Source of the DNA: Paludibacterium sp.
GTDB taxonomy: Bacteria; Pseudomonadota; Gammaproteobacteria; Burkholderiales; Chromobacteriaceae
Length of the DNA: 38,460 bases
Direction: 5' to 3'
Assembly: GCF_019232825.1 (NCBI RefSeq)
Contig: NZ_JAFAND010000006.1
Location: 1 to 38,460 of the forward strand
Shown: positions 1-8,692 of the stretch, piece after piece
Layout: each line of letters opens with the position of its first letter
Position numbering within the stretch: position 1 is the first letter of the stretch
Notes under the pieces: generated by a model
Seen by the model: the letters and a program-made list of their open reading frames with translations, nothing else
Told to the model about the DNA's origin: nothing
Database searches by the model: none
Program-made: the position numbers and the translations under genes

Positions 1-1979
1 CGTAGCCGGTTTTTGCCGGCGCGCTTGGCCAGGTACATCGCCTCGTCCGCCTGACGCAACAGCGCGGCGCCGGTGAGCGTCGGCGACATGCCGGCGCGCA
101 GGGCGACGCCGACGCTCGCGCTGATCTCGCCCGCCATGCCGTTCCCCAGTTCATAAGGCAGAGCCACTTGTTTGACGATCTGTTGCGCCACCCGACGCAC
201 GGCGCGTTCGGTCAATCCCCAATTGGCCAGCACGGCGACGAATTCGTCGCCGCCCAACCGCGCCAGCGCATCGCCCTCCCGCACCACGCCCAGCAAACGC
301 TGGGCCACCTGTTTCAGCAACACGTCACCCGCTTCATGGCCAAATCGGTCATTGATCGTCTTGAAGCCATCCAAGTCGAGAAACAGCAGCGCGCACGGCA
401 TGTCGGCGAGTTCTGCGTCCTGCTGTGCGAGCAGCGCCTCCAGCGCGCGCCGATTGAGCAGCCCGGTCAACGGGTCATGTTCGACCAGGTGTCGCAGCCG
501 CGCCTCGCGTTGCTTGCGCTCGCTCAAGTCGTGCAAGAACGCGCTGCATAGGCAATCGTCGCCCATGTGCATACCGGACAACGCCATCTCGATGGTAAGC
601 GGGCCACGATCGCGCGTATTGGCTACGAGCTCCAGCCGCTGCACCTGATCCGGTTGCCGCGAGGCCTGCGCCACGGCATCCAAAAACCGGACGTGCTCGG
701 ACGGCGGGATCAATACCGTCTCCGGCCGCTGGCCAAGCAGCGCCTCGCGCGGCCAGCCGAACAAGGCCTCGGCCTGGCGATTCCAATCGGTCACCGTGCC
801 ATCCTTGCCGATCATCAGAAAGGCCTCGCCCGAGCTTTCAATGATTTGACGGGTGCGTGCTTCGCTCGCGCGTAGCGTTTCTTCCGAACGGCGCCGGCGC
901 TCGACTTCCTTGGCCAAGGCATTGAGCGCCCGCGTGCGGTCGTCCAGCAGTTGCTGGCTATATTTGAATTGCTGTTGATGACTCAGGGCCGCCCCGATCA
1001 TGCCGGCCATCAACTGCACCGTTTGTTGATCGGTAACGGTAAATGCATGGGGACGGTTGGAGAGAATCTTCAGCACGCCGACGACCTGCCCGCGGTCCAA
1101 CAGCGGCGTGACCACCAGGCTCACCGCCCCCACCCGGAGACAGGCCTCGCGGTCCACGCGCGGGTCCGAACGGCTATCGCCGCACTCGAGCACCTGCCCG
1201 GTGCTCACGCACAAACCGGACAAACTGCCTGCCAGCTCGAGACGCAGGCCGACATAAGGAAGTGCGGCGCCGCTGGCGGCGCGGTAGACCATTTCGCCGC
1301 CATCGGCCAGCTCGATGACCGCGCCGGTCGCCGGTGTCAGCATCAGCATGCGCTCGACCACGATGGTCATGAACCCCTCGAGTTCGAGCTCCGCTTGAAC
1401 CAAATGGGATTGCGTGGTGATGACCTGATTGAGATGCGCTGCCTGCGCTTCGAGTTGGGCCATGGCCGCTCGGCGCTCTTGCATCACCGCGAGCAGATGG
1501 TCGCTCAATGCCAGCGCCGCCGCCGAGCGCTCTTCAAGCAGGGCGCGCAGATCTTGATCGCGCTGAGCATCGATTGGCTCGCCAATGTCCGTGCTGGTAC
1601 CGAACCAATGTGCGACGGCACCAGCGCCATCGAGAACCGCCACGGCATGATGCAAATGCCGCCGCCACTGTCCCTCACCGGGCCGACCGAGCCGCGCCAC
1701 CAGCTCAAAGGCCGCCTGTTGAGCGCGCGCCTGACGCCATGCCTCCCGCCAGGCGGGGAGATCGTCGGGATGTAGACAGGATTCGAACGACGACGCGGCG
1801 CCCTCGCGCGCAAAGGGTTGCCCACTCAAGCGCTCCCAGCGGCTATTGACGTAGTCGATTGCGCCGTCGGCACCCGCAGTCCAGACGATCTGCGGCATGA
1901 GATCCGCGAGCACGCGAAAACGCATGTCGTTACCCGGAAGGCCGAATGCCCGTCCGTCCAGCCCTTTGAGCTCGCTCAC
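1..1979 (-). CDS. PAS-GAF-PAS-GGDEF diguanylate cyclase (3' end cut by window edge)
   Basis: Probable diguanylate cyclase making c-di-GMP from two GTP; a cytosolic sensor, since no membrane segment is visible. About 659 residues are present and the C-terminus lies beyond base 1. Order seen: PAS-like domain (roughly 19-140, with VWTAGADGAIDYVNSRWE), a coiled-coil-like linker (about 140-200), a GAF-like domain (about 200-345), a second PAS (about 375-490, AFLMIGKDGTVTDWNRQAE) and a GGDEF domain from about 500. The catalytic GGDEF motif is intact at 576-580. An RxxD product-inhibition site (REGD, 567-570) sits five residues before it, so the enzyme should be active and feedback-inhibited. The GTG start at 1979 has GGAGG eight bases upstream and an in-frame stop shortly before; an ATG at 1925 is a weaker alternative. 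Whether an EAL domain follows cannot be seen. The activating signal is unknown. Confidence 0.9.
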   Translation of the reverse strand, partial: MSELKGLDGRAFGLPGNDMRFRVLADLMPQIVWTAGADGAIDYVNSRWERLSGQPFAREGAASSFESCLHPDDLPAWREAWRQARAQQAAFELVARLGRPGEGQWRRHLHHAVAVLDGAGAVAHWFGTSTDIGEPIDAQRDQDLRALLEERSAAALALSDHLLAVMQERRAAMAQLEAQAAHLNQVITTQSHLVQAELELEGFMTIVVERMLMLTPATGAVIELADGGEMVYRAASGAALPYVGLRLELAGSLSGLCVSTGQVLECGDSRSDPRVDREACLRVGAVSLVVTPLLDRGQVVGVLKILSNRPHAFTVTDQQTVQLMAGMIGAALSHQQQFKYSQQLLDDRTRALNALAKEVERRRRSEETLRASEARTRQIIESSGEAFLMIGKDGTVTDWNRQAEALFGWPREALLGQRPETVLIPPSEHVRFLDAVAQASRQPDQVQRLELVANTRDRGPLTIEMALSGMHMGDDCLCSAFLHDLSERKQREARLRHLVEHDPLTGLLNRRALEALLAQQDAELADMPCALLFLDLDGFKTINDRFGHEAGDVLLKQVAQRLLGVVREGDALARLGGDEFVAVLANWGLTERAVRRVAQQIVKQVALPYELGNGMAGEISASVGVALRAGMSPTLTGAALLRQADEAMYLAKRAGKNRL

Positions 1980-2020
1980 CGTCTCGCCTCCACACACCTA
2001 AAGCCGACGCAATCTATAAA

Positions 2021-2050
2021 ATTGTAGAATGCACTCGCCACAGGGGGCAA
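2021..2050 (-). promoter_or_regulatory. Candidate sigma-70 promoter for the GGDEF gene
   Basis: On the minus strand a TTGCCC hexamer (2050-2045) is separated by 18 bases from TACAAT (2026-2021), about 40 bases before the GTG start. Four and five of six positions match the sigma-70 consensus. It sits in the short AT-richer gap between the thrC stop and the cyclase start. Inferred by pattern only. Confidence 0.35.
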
Positions 2051-2068
2051 AGCTTGCCTAGAAGGTCC

Positions 2069-3490
2069 TCAGGTATTCGCCTCGATCACCTGCTTGACCG
2101 CGGCGACGTCGGCCGGCAGCACGGTGAAGCGCTGCGGCAGCGCTTCCAGACCGTCGAAACCGGCGGGACGCGGCGGGTCCTGATCGAGCGCCTCACGCAT
2201 CGTCTCGGCGAACTTGGCCGGCAGCGCCGTTTCCAGGCACACCACGATCTCGCCCGGGCGGCGCAGTTCGCGCGCGACCTTGACGCCATCGGCGGTGTGC
2301 GGGTCGAGCAGGCGCGCGGGTTCCTCCGCCGCCACCTGGCGAATGGTCGCCAGCCGGTCGGCATGGGTGCTGCGGCCGGAGACGAAACCGTAACGGCGCG
2401 ATACCTCGGCGAACAGCGTATCGTCCTCCAAGCTGCTCAGGTCGAAGCCCACGCCTTTATCCACGCCGCGCCACAGCTCGTTCAAGGCCACCGGATTGCG
2501 CCCCACCAGATCGAAGATGAAGCGCTCGAAATTGGACGCCTTGGAAATATCCATCGACGGGCTGGAGGTCACCTGGGTTTCGGCGCCCGCGCGCGGCCGG
2601 TAGCGGCCGGTGCGGAAGAACTCGTCCAGCACGTCGTTTTCGTTGGTGGCCACGATCAGACGGTCGATCGGCAAGCCCATCTGGCGCGCGATATGGCCGG
2701 CGCAAACATTGCCGAAGTTGCCCGAGGGCACGCAGAAGCTCACCTTCTGATCGTTGCTGTCGCTGGCGGCGAAATAGCCGTAGAAGTAATACACCACCTG
2801 CGCCACCACCCGCGCCCAATTGATCGAGTTGACGGTGCCGATGGCGTGGCGCGCCTTGAAGTCGGCGTCGTTCGATACCGCTTTGACGATATCCTGGCAG
2901 TCGTCGAACATGCCCTCGATCGCCAGATTGTGGATGTTTTCATCCGCCAAGGAGAACATCTGCGCGCGCTGGAAGGCGCTCATCTTGCCGTGCGGCGACA
3001 GCATGAACACACGGATGTTGGCGCGGCCGCGCATCGCGTGTTCCGCCGCGCTGCCGGTGTCGCCCGAGGTGGCGCCAAGGATGTTGAGCTGTTGCCCGCG
3101 CTTGACCAGCACGTACTCGAACAGGTTGCCCAACAACTGCATCGCCATGTCCTTGAACGCCAGCGTCGGCCCGTTGGACAACTGCTGCACGAACAGCCCG
3201 TCGGCGAGGCGGGCCAGCGGCGTGATTTCCGCCGTGCCGAACACCTCGGCGCGGTAAGTGCGCGTCACGATGTCGCGCAGATCGTCGGCGGGAATGTCGT
3301 CGGCGAACAAGCGCACGATCTCGAAGGCCAGATCCGGATAGGACAGGCCGCGCCAGGCCGCGAGCGTGTCGCGGTCGACGCGCGGGTAATGCGTCGGCAT
3401 CACCAAGCCGCCGTCCGGCGCGAGCCCCATCAGCAGGATATCGCAGAAGCGTTGCGGCGCGAGCCGCCCCCTGGTGCTGATATAGTCCAT
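2069..3490 (-). CDS. thrC: Threonine synthase
   Basis: PLP enzyme of the cytosol that converts O-phosphohomoserine to threonine, the last step of threonine synthesis. At 473 residues it fits the long (class II, E. coli/yeast-like) family. The N-terminus MDYISTRG with the following APDGGLVMP segment is typical. The PLP lysine lies in the motif PTLAFKDMAMQ, and the SGDTGSAA phosphate-binding loop follows. The ATG has a very strong ribosome site (TAAGGAG, seven bases before). The gene starts 10 bases after the hom stop, so hom and thrC are co-transcribed and the two enzymes act in sequence. Confidence 0.98.
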   Translation of the reverse strand: MDYISTRGRLAPQRFCDILLMGLAPDGGLVMPTHYPRVDRDTLAAWRGLSYPDLAFEIVRLFADDIPADDLRDIVTRTYRAEVFGTAEITPLARLADGLFVQQLSNGPTLAFKDMAMQLLGNLFEYVLVKRGQQLNILGATSGDTGSAAEHAMRGRANIRVFMLSPHGKMSAFQRAQMFSLADENIHNLAIEGMFDDCQDIVKAVSNDADFKARHAIGTVNSINWARVVAQVVYYFYGYFAASDSNDQKVSFCVPSGNFGNVCAGHIARQMGLPIDRLIVATNENDVLDEFFRTGRYRPRAGAETQVTSSPSMDISKASNFERFIFDLVGRNPVALNELWRGVDKGVGFDLSSLEDDTLFAEVSRRYGFVSGRSTHADRLATIRQVAAEEPARLLDPHTADGVKVARELRRPGEIVVCLETALPAKFAETMREALDQDPPRPAGFDGLEALPQRFTVLPADVAAVKQVIEANT

Positions 3491-3500
3491 CGCGCGCTCC

Positions 3501-4811
3501 TTAGGCGTTGAGTTCTTCCATGCGCAATCGCACCACCGCCCCGTCGATGCTGTCGAGCGCCTCGATCTCGGCGATGGCGTGGTTGACGTGTTTTTCCTTG
3601 ACGCGATGGGTCAGAATCACCACCTCGGCCGCGCCGTCATGGCTCGATCCCTTCTGGATCACCGCCTCGATCGAGATCGCGTCCTCGGCCAGAATGCGCG
3701 TGATGTTGGCCAGCACCCCGGCGCGGTCGATCGCCTGGATGCGCAGATAGTAGGAGCTGACCACCTCGTCGATCGGCAGGATCGGCAGATCGTGCAGCTG
3801 GTCCGGCTGGAACGCCATTAGCGGCACGTGGTGCTCGGGGTCGGCCGCCAACAGACGCGTCACGTCGACGATGTCGGCCACCACCGCCGAGGCGGTCGGC
3901 AAGGCGCCTGCGCCGGCGCCGTAGTACAGCGTCGGCCCGGCGGCGTCGCAATTGACCAGCACGGCATTCTTGACGCCGTTGACGTTGGCAATCAGCCGGC
4001 TCTCCGGAATCAGCGTCGGATGCACCCGCAGTTCGATGCCCTCGTCGGTGCGGCGCGTGAGACCCAGCAGCTTGACGCGGTAGCCGAGCTCCTCGGCGTA
4101 GCTGATGTCTTTCGACGACAACTGGCTGATGCCTTCCAGATAACACTTGCTGAACTGCATCGGGATGCCGAAGGCGATCGACGCCATGATGGTCAGCTTG
4201 TGGCCGGCGTCGTGCCCCTCGATGTCGAACGTGGGGTCGGCCTCGGCATAGCCCAGACGCTGCGCGTCGGCCAGCGCGTCGGCGAAGCTTGCGCCCTTCT
4301 CGCGCATCTCGGTCAGGATATAGTTGGCGGTGCCGTTGATGATGCCGGCGATCCACTCGATACGGTTGGCGGCGAGGCTCTCGCGCAGCGCCTTGATGAT
4401 CGGCACGCCGCCGGCCACCGCGGCCTCGAAGGCGACGATCACGCCCTTCTCCTGGGCGCGGGCGAAAATCTCGTTGCCGTGTTCGGCGATCAGCTTCTTG
4501 TTGGCCGTCACCACGTGCTTGCCGTTGTCGATCGCCTTGAACACCAGCTCGCGGGCGATGGAGGTGCCGCCGATCAATTCGACGACGATATCCACCTCGG
4601 GATGGTTGACGATCTGGAAGGCGTCGTCGACCACGATCACTTCGGGGCCGACATGTTCGCGCGCGCGCTGGGTATCGCGGTTGGCCGCCATGAAGAGGCG
4701 GATGCGCCGCCCGGCGCGGCGGCTGATTTCCTCTGCATTGCGTTTAAGCACCGTGGCGGTGCCGCCGCCCACCGTGCCGACCCCCATCAGGCCGATATTG
4801 ATTGGTTTCAT
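3501..4811 (-). CDS. hom: Homoserine dehydrogenase
   Basis: Reduces aspartate semialdehyde to homoserine with NAD(P)H, the branch-point reaction towards threonine and methionine. It is a stand-alone enzyme of 436 residues, not fused to aspartokinase. The Rossmann motif GLMGVGTVGGG is at residues 7-17. The homoserine dehydrogenase signature region includes EADPTFDIEGHDAGHKL. The C-terminal ~90 residues (from about 350, YYLRIQAIDRAGVLANI) form an ACT domain, the usual site of threonine feedback inhibition. The ribosome site AGGAG precedes the ATG at 4811. The gene lies 33 bases after alaT and 10 bases before thrC in a three-gene unit. Confidence 0.98.
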   Translation of the reverse strand: MKPINIGLMGVGTVGGGTATVLKRNAEEISRRAGRRIRLFMAANRDTQRAREHVGPEVIVVDDAFQIVNHPEVDIVVELIGGTSIARELVFKAIDNGKHVVTANKKLIAEHGNEIFARAQEKGVIVAFEAAVAGGVPIIKALRESLAANRIEWIAGIINGTANYILTEMREKGASFADALADAQRLGYAEADPTFDIEGHDAGHKLTIMASIAFGIPMQFSKCYLEGISQLSSKDISYAEELGYRVKLLGLTRRTDEGIELRVHPTLIPESRLIANVNGVKNAVLVNCDAAGPTLYYGAGAGALPTASAVVADIVDVTRLLAADPEHHVPLMAFQPDQLHDLPILPIDEVVSSYYLRIQAIDRAGVLANITRILAEDAISIEAVIQKGSSHDGAAEVVILTHRVKEKHVNHAIAEIEALDSIDGAVVRLRMEELNA

Positions 4812-4844
4812 ACTCTCGATCTCCTGGTTCCGTTTTTTATTCGT

Positions 4845-6068
4845 TTAGACGTGGCGCTGACGGTAGTTGTGCAGGAAGCGCTCGACGCGATCCATGGCCT
4901 CGTTCAATTCATCGGTGTTCGGCAGGAACACGACGCGGAAGTGATCCGGATTGACCCAATTGAAGCCGGTGCCCTGCACCAGCAGCACCTGTTCCTGGCG
5001 CAGCAGTTCGAGGATGAACTGCTGGTCGTCGGCGATCGGGTACATTTTCGGATCCAGCTTCGGGAACAGGTACAGCGCGCCTTGCGGCTTGACGCAGCTG
5101 ACGCCGGGCATCGCCGTGAGCCGTTCCCAAGCCAGATCGCGCTGCCGCCCCAGCCGCCCGGTGGGCAGCACCAGATCGTCGATGCTCTGATAGCCGCCCA
5201 ACGCGGTCTGAATCGCGTACTGCCCCTGCACGTTGGAACACAGCCGCATCGAGGCCAGCATGTTCAGGCCCTCGATATAATCCTGCGCGTGATGCTTCTC
5301 GCCCGAAACGATCATCCAGCCGACGCGGAAACCGGCGGCGCGATAGTTCTTGGACAGCCCGTTCATGGTGATGCAGAGCACGTCGGGCGCCAGCGAGGCG
5401 ATCGACGTGTGCCTGGCCTCGTCGTAGAGCACCTTGTCGTAAATTTCGTCGGCGTAGATGATCAGCTGATGCTGGCGCGCGAGCTCGACGATCTCGGCCA
5501 GGAGCGCCGGCGGATAGACCGCGCCGGTGGGGTTGTTGGGGTTGATCACCACGATGGCGCGGGTGTTCGGCGTGATCTTGCCGCGCATGTCCTCGATGTC
5601 GGGGAACCAGCCGGCCTCCTCGTCGCAGAGATAGTGCACGGCGCGGCCGCCGGCCAGGCTCACCGCCGCGGTCCACAACGGATAGTCCGGCGCCGGCACC
5701 AACACCTCGTCGCCGACGTCGAGCAGGCCCTGCATCGCCATGACGATCAGTTCGGAAACGCCGTTGCCGATATAGATGTTCTCCATCCCGACATTCGGCA
5801 GTTTCTTTTCCTGCGCGTAATGCATGATGGCTTTGCGGGCGGCGAACAACCCGCGCGAATCGGAATAGCCCGACGCGTCCTGCAGATTCGCGATGACGTC
5901 CTCGATGATTTCGTCCGGCGCGAAAAAGCCGAATGGCGCGGGATTACCGATATTCAGCTTGAGAATGCGGTGGCCTTCATCTTCCATCCGCTTGGCATGT
6001 TCGAGCACCGGCCCGCGAATGTCGTAGCAGACATTGGCGAGCTTCTGCGATTTTTTGACTGGCTGCAT
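4845..6068 (-). CDS. alaT: Alanine aminotransferase (glutamate-pyruvate), AlaT type
   Basis: Class I/II PLP aminotransferase that interconverts pyruvate plus glutamate with alanine plus 2-oxoglutarate. The 407-residue protein opens with a region characteristic of the AlaT/YfbQ family (YDIRGPVLEHAKRMEDEG, then LNIGNPAPFGF). The PLP lysine is in MNGLSKNYRAAGFRVGW, preceded by the YADEIYDKV segment. It is the first gene of an alaT-hom-thrC unit, an arrangement also known from Neisseria relatives. No strong ribosome site precedes the ATG at 6068. Upstream DNA is shared with the divergent Mth938-like gene. Confidence 0.95.
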   Translation of the reverse strand: MQPVKKSQKLANVCYDIRGPVLEHAKRMEDEGHRILKLNIGNPAPFGFFAPDEIIEDVIANLQDASGYSDSRGLFAARKAIMHYAQEKKLPNVGMENIYIGNGVSELIVMAMQGLLDVGDEVLVPAPDYPLWTAAVSLAGGRAVHYLCDEEAGWFPDIEDMRGKITPNTRAIVVINPNNPTGAVYPPALLAEIVELARQHQLIIYADEIYDKVLYDEARHTSIASLAPDVLCITMNGLSKNYRAAGFRVGWMIVSGEKHHAQDYIEGLNMLASMRLCSNVQGQYAIQTALGGYQSIDDLVLPTGRLGRQRDLAWERLTAMPGVSCVKPQGALYLFPKLDPKMYPIADDQQFILELLRQEQVLLVQGTGFNWVNPDHFRVVFLPNTDELNEAMDRVERFLHNYRQRHV

Positions 6069-6168
6069 GGCGATCTACTTGTTTTGGCGCGCCTTTTGCT
6101 CAGCGCGTCTTGTCTTGATAATGGCTCTTTGTCCCTGGGGCCGACGCACGCGCCAGGCCGGGTCGAGT

Positions 6169-6174
6169 TATAAT
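6169..6174 (+). promoter_or_regulatory. Candidate -10 box for the Mth938-like gene
   Basis: A perfect TATAAT lies 53 bases before the Mth938-like ATG in the divergent 158-base gap between alaT and that gene. No good -35 hexamer is visible at 16-18 bases, so either an activator or an unrecognised -35 is needed. Confidence 0.35.
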
Positions 6175-6226
6175 CCTATCCTAAACGCGTCAGCGCGGGC
6201 ATATTAATTTTCAATGGAAAAATGGC

Positions 6227-6592
6227 ATGAAACTACATGAGGCCGCGGCGCAGGGCCGCAATGTGATCACCGCTTTCGACGCCGGCCGCATCCGCATCAA
6301 CCAGGATTATTTCAGCGGCAGCCTGATCATTACGCCGGACAGCGTCTCGCCCTGGCAGGCCGTGTCGTTCGACGCGCTCGACGCCGCCGACTTCGCGGCG
6401 CTGCTGGCGTTCGAGCCCGAGGTGGTGCTGTTCGGCAGCGGCGCCACGCTGCGTTTTCCTCACCCGCGCCTGACCGCCCAGCTCGCCGAGGCGCGCGTCG
6501 GCTTCGAAGTGATGGACACCCACGCCGCCTGCCGCAGCTACAATATTTTGATGGCGGAAGACCGCAAGGTGGTGCTGGCGGTGCTGGGGTAA
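6227..6592 (+). CDS. Mth938-like (DUF498) domain protein
   Basis: Small 121-residue protein of the Mth938/NDUFAF3-like fold; the mitochondrial relative NDUFAF3 is a complex I assembly factor, but the bacterial role is not settled. Family features seen: the N-terminal FDAGRIRINQDYFSGSLII, the central VVLFGSGATLRFP, and the C-terminal VMDTHAACRSYNILMAEDR. The length is normal for the family. It lies divergently from alaT-hom-thrC, a placement that recurs in Neisseriales. The ribosome site is poor (GGAAAAATGGC before the ATG). Codon use is GC-rich like the chromosome, in clear contrast to the next two genes. Confidence 0.88.
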   Translation: MKLHEAAAQGRNVITAFDAGRIRINQDYFSGSLIITPDSVSPWQAVSFDALDAADFAALLAFEPEVVLFGSGATLRFPHPRLTAQLAEARVGFEVMDTHAACRSYNILMAEDRKVVLAVLG

Positions 6593-6687
6593 GGAAGCAT
6601 CGGGACTGGCGCTATTTAGAACGGCATGCGATGCGCAACCATGCCACAATGCCGTTTTGTCGCTGCATTCACTTCATGGATGGCATC

Positions 6688-7782
6688 ATGGGTAAGTTAG
6701 GACGCCTGCAACATCTCAAACTCAAAGGTTTCCGCTCGATTCGCGCGCTGGATTTATCTTTGGCGCCGCTCAACATCCTGATTGGCCCCAATGGCGCCGG
6801 CAAGTCGAACTTCATTGGTTTTTTCCGTTTCATGAACAGCTTGCAAGCCAAGGAATTGCAACTGTATGTTCGCACGCAACTGAATGGCGCGGACAGGACG
6901 CTGTATTTTGGCCGAAAAACCACTACGAAACTGGAAATCGACCTGCATTTCCCACCCAACAGTTATCAGGCGACGCTCGTCCCAACAACAGACGACAGTT
7001 TAGTTTTCGCCATGGAGACGGCGGTCTTCCATGGAAAAGAGATCAATTATTCGGGCGGCACCCAACAGCACCCCTTGGCCGGCGCCGGGGCGCTGGAATC
7101 CGGCCTGCCTCGGCCGGGCAGCCTCTCCCCTGCCCATCACGTTTCCAGGTACATCAACGACTGGAAGGTTTATCACTTCCACGACACCAGCGATACCGCC
7201 AAAGTCAAAATGGCCTATAGCATTCACGAAAATGCCCGCTTGATGCCACATGGGGAGAATCTGGCCGCTTATCTGTACGGTATCCGAGACACCGAGGCTT
7301 ACACACGTATTGTCCACACCATTAAGCGCGTAGCGCCCTTCTTCCACGACTTCGTGTTTCAACCGGAAGCCAACGATTTGATCCGGTTGCGCTGGAAGCA
7401 TAAAGGCAGTGACGACTATTTCGACGCCACGATGCTATCGGACGGCACCTTGCGCTTTATCTGCCTGACGACTCTGCTCTTGCAGCCTACCTTGCCGACC
7501 ATGATTTTGCTGGATGAACCAGAGCTCGGTTTACACCCCTTTGCCATGCAATTACTGGCGGCCATGATGCGTTCAGTCAGCGAGCGCACTCAAATCATTG
7601 CTTCAACACAGTCCGTTACGCTTGCCAACCAGTTCGGTTGGCAAGATCTGGTCGTCGTCGATCAAATCGGCAATGAATCTTGCTTCCGCCGCCTTCAAGA
7701 GCAAGAGGTCGCTCACTGGCTGGAACAGTACAAACTCGGCGAGATTTGGGAAATGAACGTGTTGGGGGGAACACCCGAATGA
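6688..7782 (+). CDS. AAA family ATPase (OLD/COG4637-like), putative defence ATPase
   Basis: ABC/SMC-like ATPase of 364 residues, likely the sensor or motor half of a two-gene system with the next gene. Seen: the N-terminal strand LQHLKLKGFRSIRALDL typical of RecF/OLD-type ATPases, Walker A GPNGAGKSN (33-41), an ABC-signature-like LSDGTLRF, Walker B MILLDEPELGLHP, and IIASTQSVTLANQF after it. There is no TOPRIM domain fused at the C-terminus, unlike OLD. The ATG at 6688 was chosen because family members begin a few residues before the first strand; a longer frame from 6631 is possible and neither has a strong ribosome site. It overlaps the next gene by four bases (ATGA). A hand count of 6841-6960 gives 50% GC against 73% in 6361-6420, suggesting acquisition. 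The exact function is not known. Confidence 0.85.
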   Translation: MGKLGRLQHLKLKGFRSIRALDLSLAPLNILIGPNGAGKSNFIGFFRFMNSLQAKELQLYVRTQLNGADRTLYFGRKTTTKLEIDLHFPPNSYQATLVPTTDDSLVFAMETAVFHGKEINYSGGTQQHPLAGAGALESGLPRPGSLSPAHHVSRYINDWKVYHFHDTSDTAKVKMAYSIHENARLMPHGENLAAYLYGIRDTEAYTRIVHTIKRVAPFFHDFVFQPEANDLIRLRWKHKGSDDYFDATMLSDGTLRFICLTTLLLQPTLPTMILLDEPELGLHPFAMQLLAAMMRSVSERTQIIASTQSVTLANQFGWQDLVVVDQIGNESCFRRLQEQEVAHWLEQYKLGEIWEMNVLGGTPE

Positions 7783-8387
7783 TACGGTTAGGGATCAGTG
7801 TCGAAGGAGCGACTGAGCGGGAATTCGTCAATCGGGTACTACGAACGCATTTGGAAATTTCAGGGATTCATGTTACTGCAGTCGATTTGCGCGGCAACGT
7901 CTGCATCGACAAAATCCGGACCGTGTTGCCGCCGTTGCTTGGCAGCTTTGACCGTGTCAGCACGCTCTACGACTTTTATGGCTTCAAAGGCAGGGAAGGG
8001 CGTAGCGTGGCGGCGCTGGAAGCCGACATGGCGTCATTGCTCGACGCTCCACAGCAACGGCGATTCCTTCCCTATGTACAGCAATACGAATTTGAAGCCC
8101 TGCTTTTCGCGGTTCCGTCACAGTGCGTACAGTGGTTGCAAGGGACACACCAGCAGCACGAATCCATGTCGCAGATGGTCAGAGAAGCGGGGTCGCCGGA
8201 GCAGGTCAATGATCGCCCGGAAACCAGTCCCTCGCACCGGTTGAAAGCACTGTTCCCCGGTTATGACAAAAAGCTTCATGGCCCTGACGTAATCGAATTT
8301 GCCGGACTTGGAGAAATCCGCGCCCAGTGTGCGCGCTTTCATCATTGGGTCTCGCGATTGGAACAATGGGGCGCCGCACAGCCCTAA
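7779..8387 (+). CDS. DUF4276 family protein (TOPRIM-like putative nuclease)
   Basis: A 202-residue partner of the upstream ATPase, translationally coupled to it by an ATGA overlap. Family hallmarks seen in order: SVEGATEREFVNRVL at 6-20 (the EGxTE element resembling the TOPRIM acidic motif), STLYDFYGFKG at about 65-75 (the acidic D-x-Y element), PYVQQYEFEALLFA near 98-111, and a C-terminal block SHRLKALFPGYDKKLHGPDV. DUF4276 is regarded as TOPRIM-related, so a metal-dependent nuclease role is plausible but inferred. Pairing of such proteins with SMC-like ATPases resembles OLD nucleases and the PARIS AriA-AriB pair, which are anti-phage. It is followed directly by a compound hairpin. Base composition is low in GC like its partner. 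Confidence 0.85.
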   Translation: MIRLGISVEGATEREFVNRVLRTHLEISGIHVTAVDLRGNVCIDKIRTVLPPLLGSFDRVSTLYDFYGFKGREGRSVAALEADMASLLDAPQQRRFLPYVQQYEFEALLFAVPSQCVQWLQGTHQQHESMSQMVREAGSPEQVNDRPETSPSHRLKALFPGYDKKLHGPDVIEFAGLGEIRAQCARFHHWVSRLEQWGAAQP

Positions 8388-8388
8388 C

Positions 8389-8427
8389 ACCGAGTCCCGT
8401 TCGGGCGGCTAAGCCGCCCGCCTCGGT
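8389..8427. terminator. Compound inverted repeat between convergent genes
   Basis: An outer stem ACCGAG/CTCGGT encloses an inner 8-base stem CGGGCGGC/GCCGCCCG with loop TAA. It starts two bases after the DUF4276 stop and ends seven bases before the stop of the convergent 85-residue gene. It probably ends transcription from both sides, but there is no clear U tract on either strand, so the terminator role is inferred. Confidence 0.5.
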
Positions 8428-8434
8428 TAGCGCC

Positions 8435-8692
8435 TTATTCGGCGGTTAAGATCACGCATCCCGCCACGCGCCGGGTTCGCACCGGCTGCGGCAAATACAT
8501 CCATGATTGCTCCGAATCGACACGCAGCGACGACCACGGCAGACGGCTGTCGACGATCAGCCGGCACACGCCGGGATCGGCTTGGCCCGCGCGCGGCGCG
8601 CACAATTCCGAGATCAGAGCGAACAGCGGCAATTGCCGGAGGTCGCGGTTTGAAACGGCGGTGGGGGTTGCAGTACGATGGCAGATAGCCAT
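8435..8692 (-). CDS. Hypothetical 85-residue protein
   Basis: Not recognised. Supported as a real gene by an excellent ribosome site (AGGAGA, 8704-8699, six bases before the ATG) and by an unusually structured leader. The protein has a basic N-terminus, then a segment LPLFALISELCAPRAGQ and a soluble-looking C-terminal half (RLIVDSRLPWSSLRVD, then a Trp- and Pro-containing stretch ending VAGCVILTAE). No signal peptide, membrane segment or metal motif stands out; three cysteines are dispersed. It converges on the ATPase-DUF4276 pair and could belong to the same acquired island. Function unknown. Confidence 0.55.
   Translation of the reverse strand: MAICHRTATPTAVSNRDLRQLPLFALISELCAPRAGQADPGVCRLIVDSRLPWSSLRVDSEQSWMYLPQPVRTRRVAGCVILTAE

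Noticed and set aside
2054-3511. A 485-codon open frame on the plus strand opposite thrC
   Set aside because: It mirrors thrC codons in GC-rich DNA, has a His/Gln/Arg-rich composition without domains, and thrC is unmistakable.
3828-6173. A 781-codon open frame on the plus strand across hom and alaT
   Set aside because: It spans two clear genes on the other strand and has a low-complexity antisense composition.
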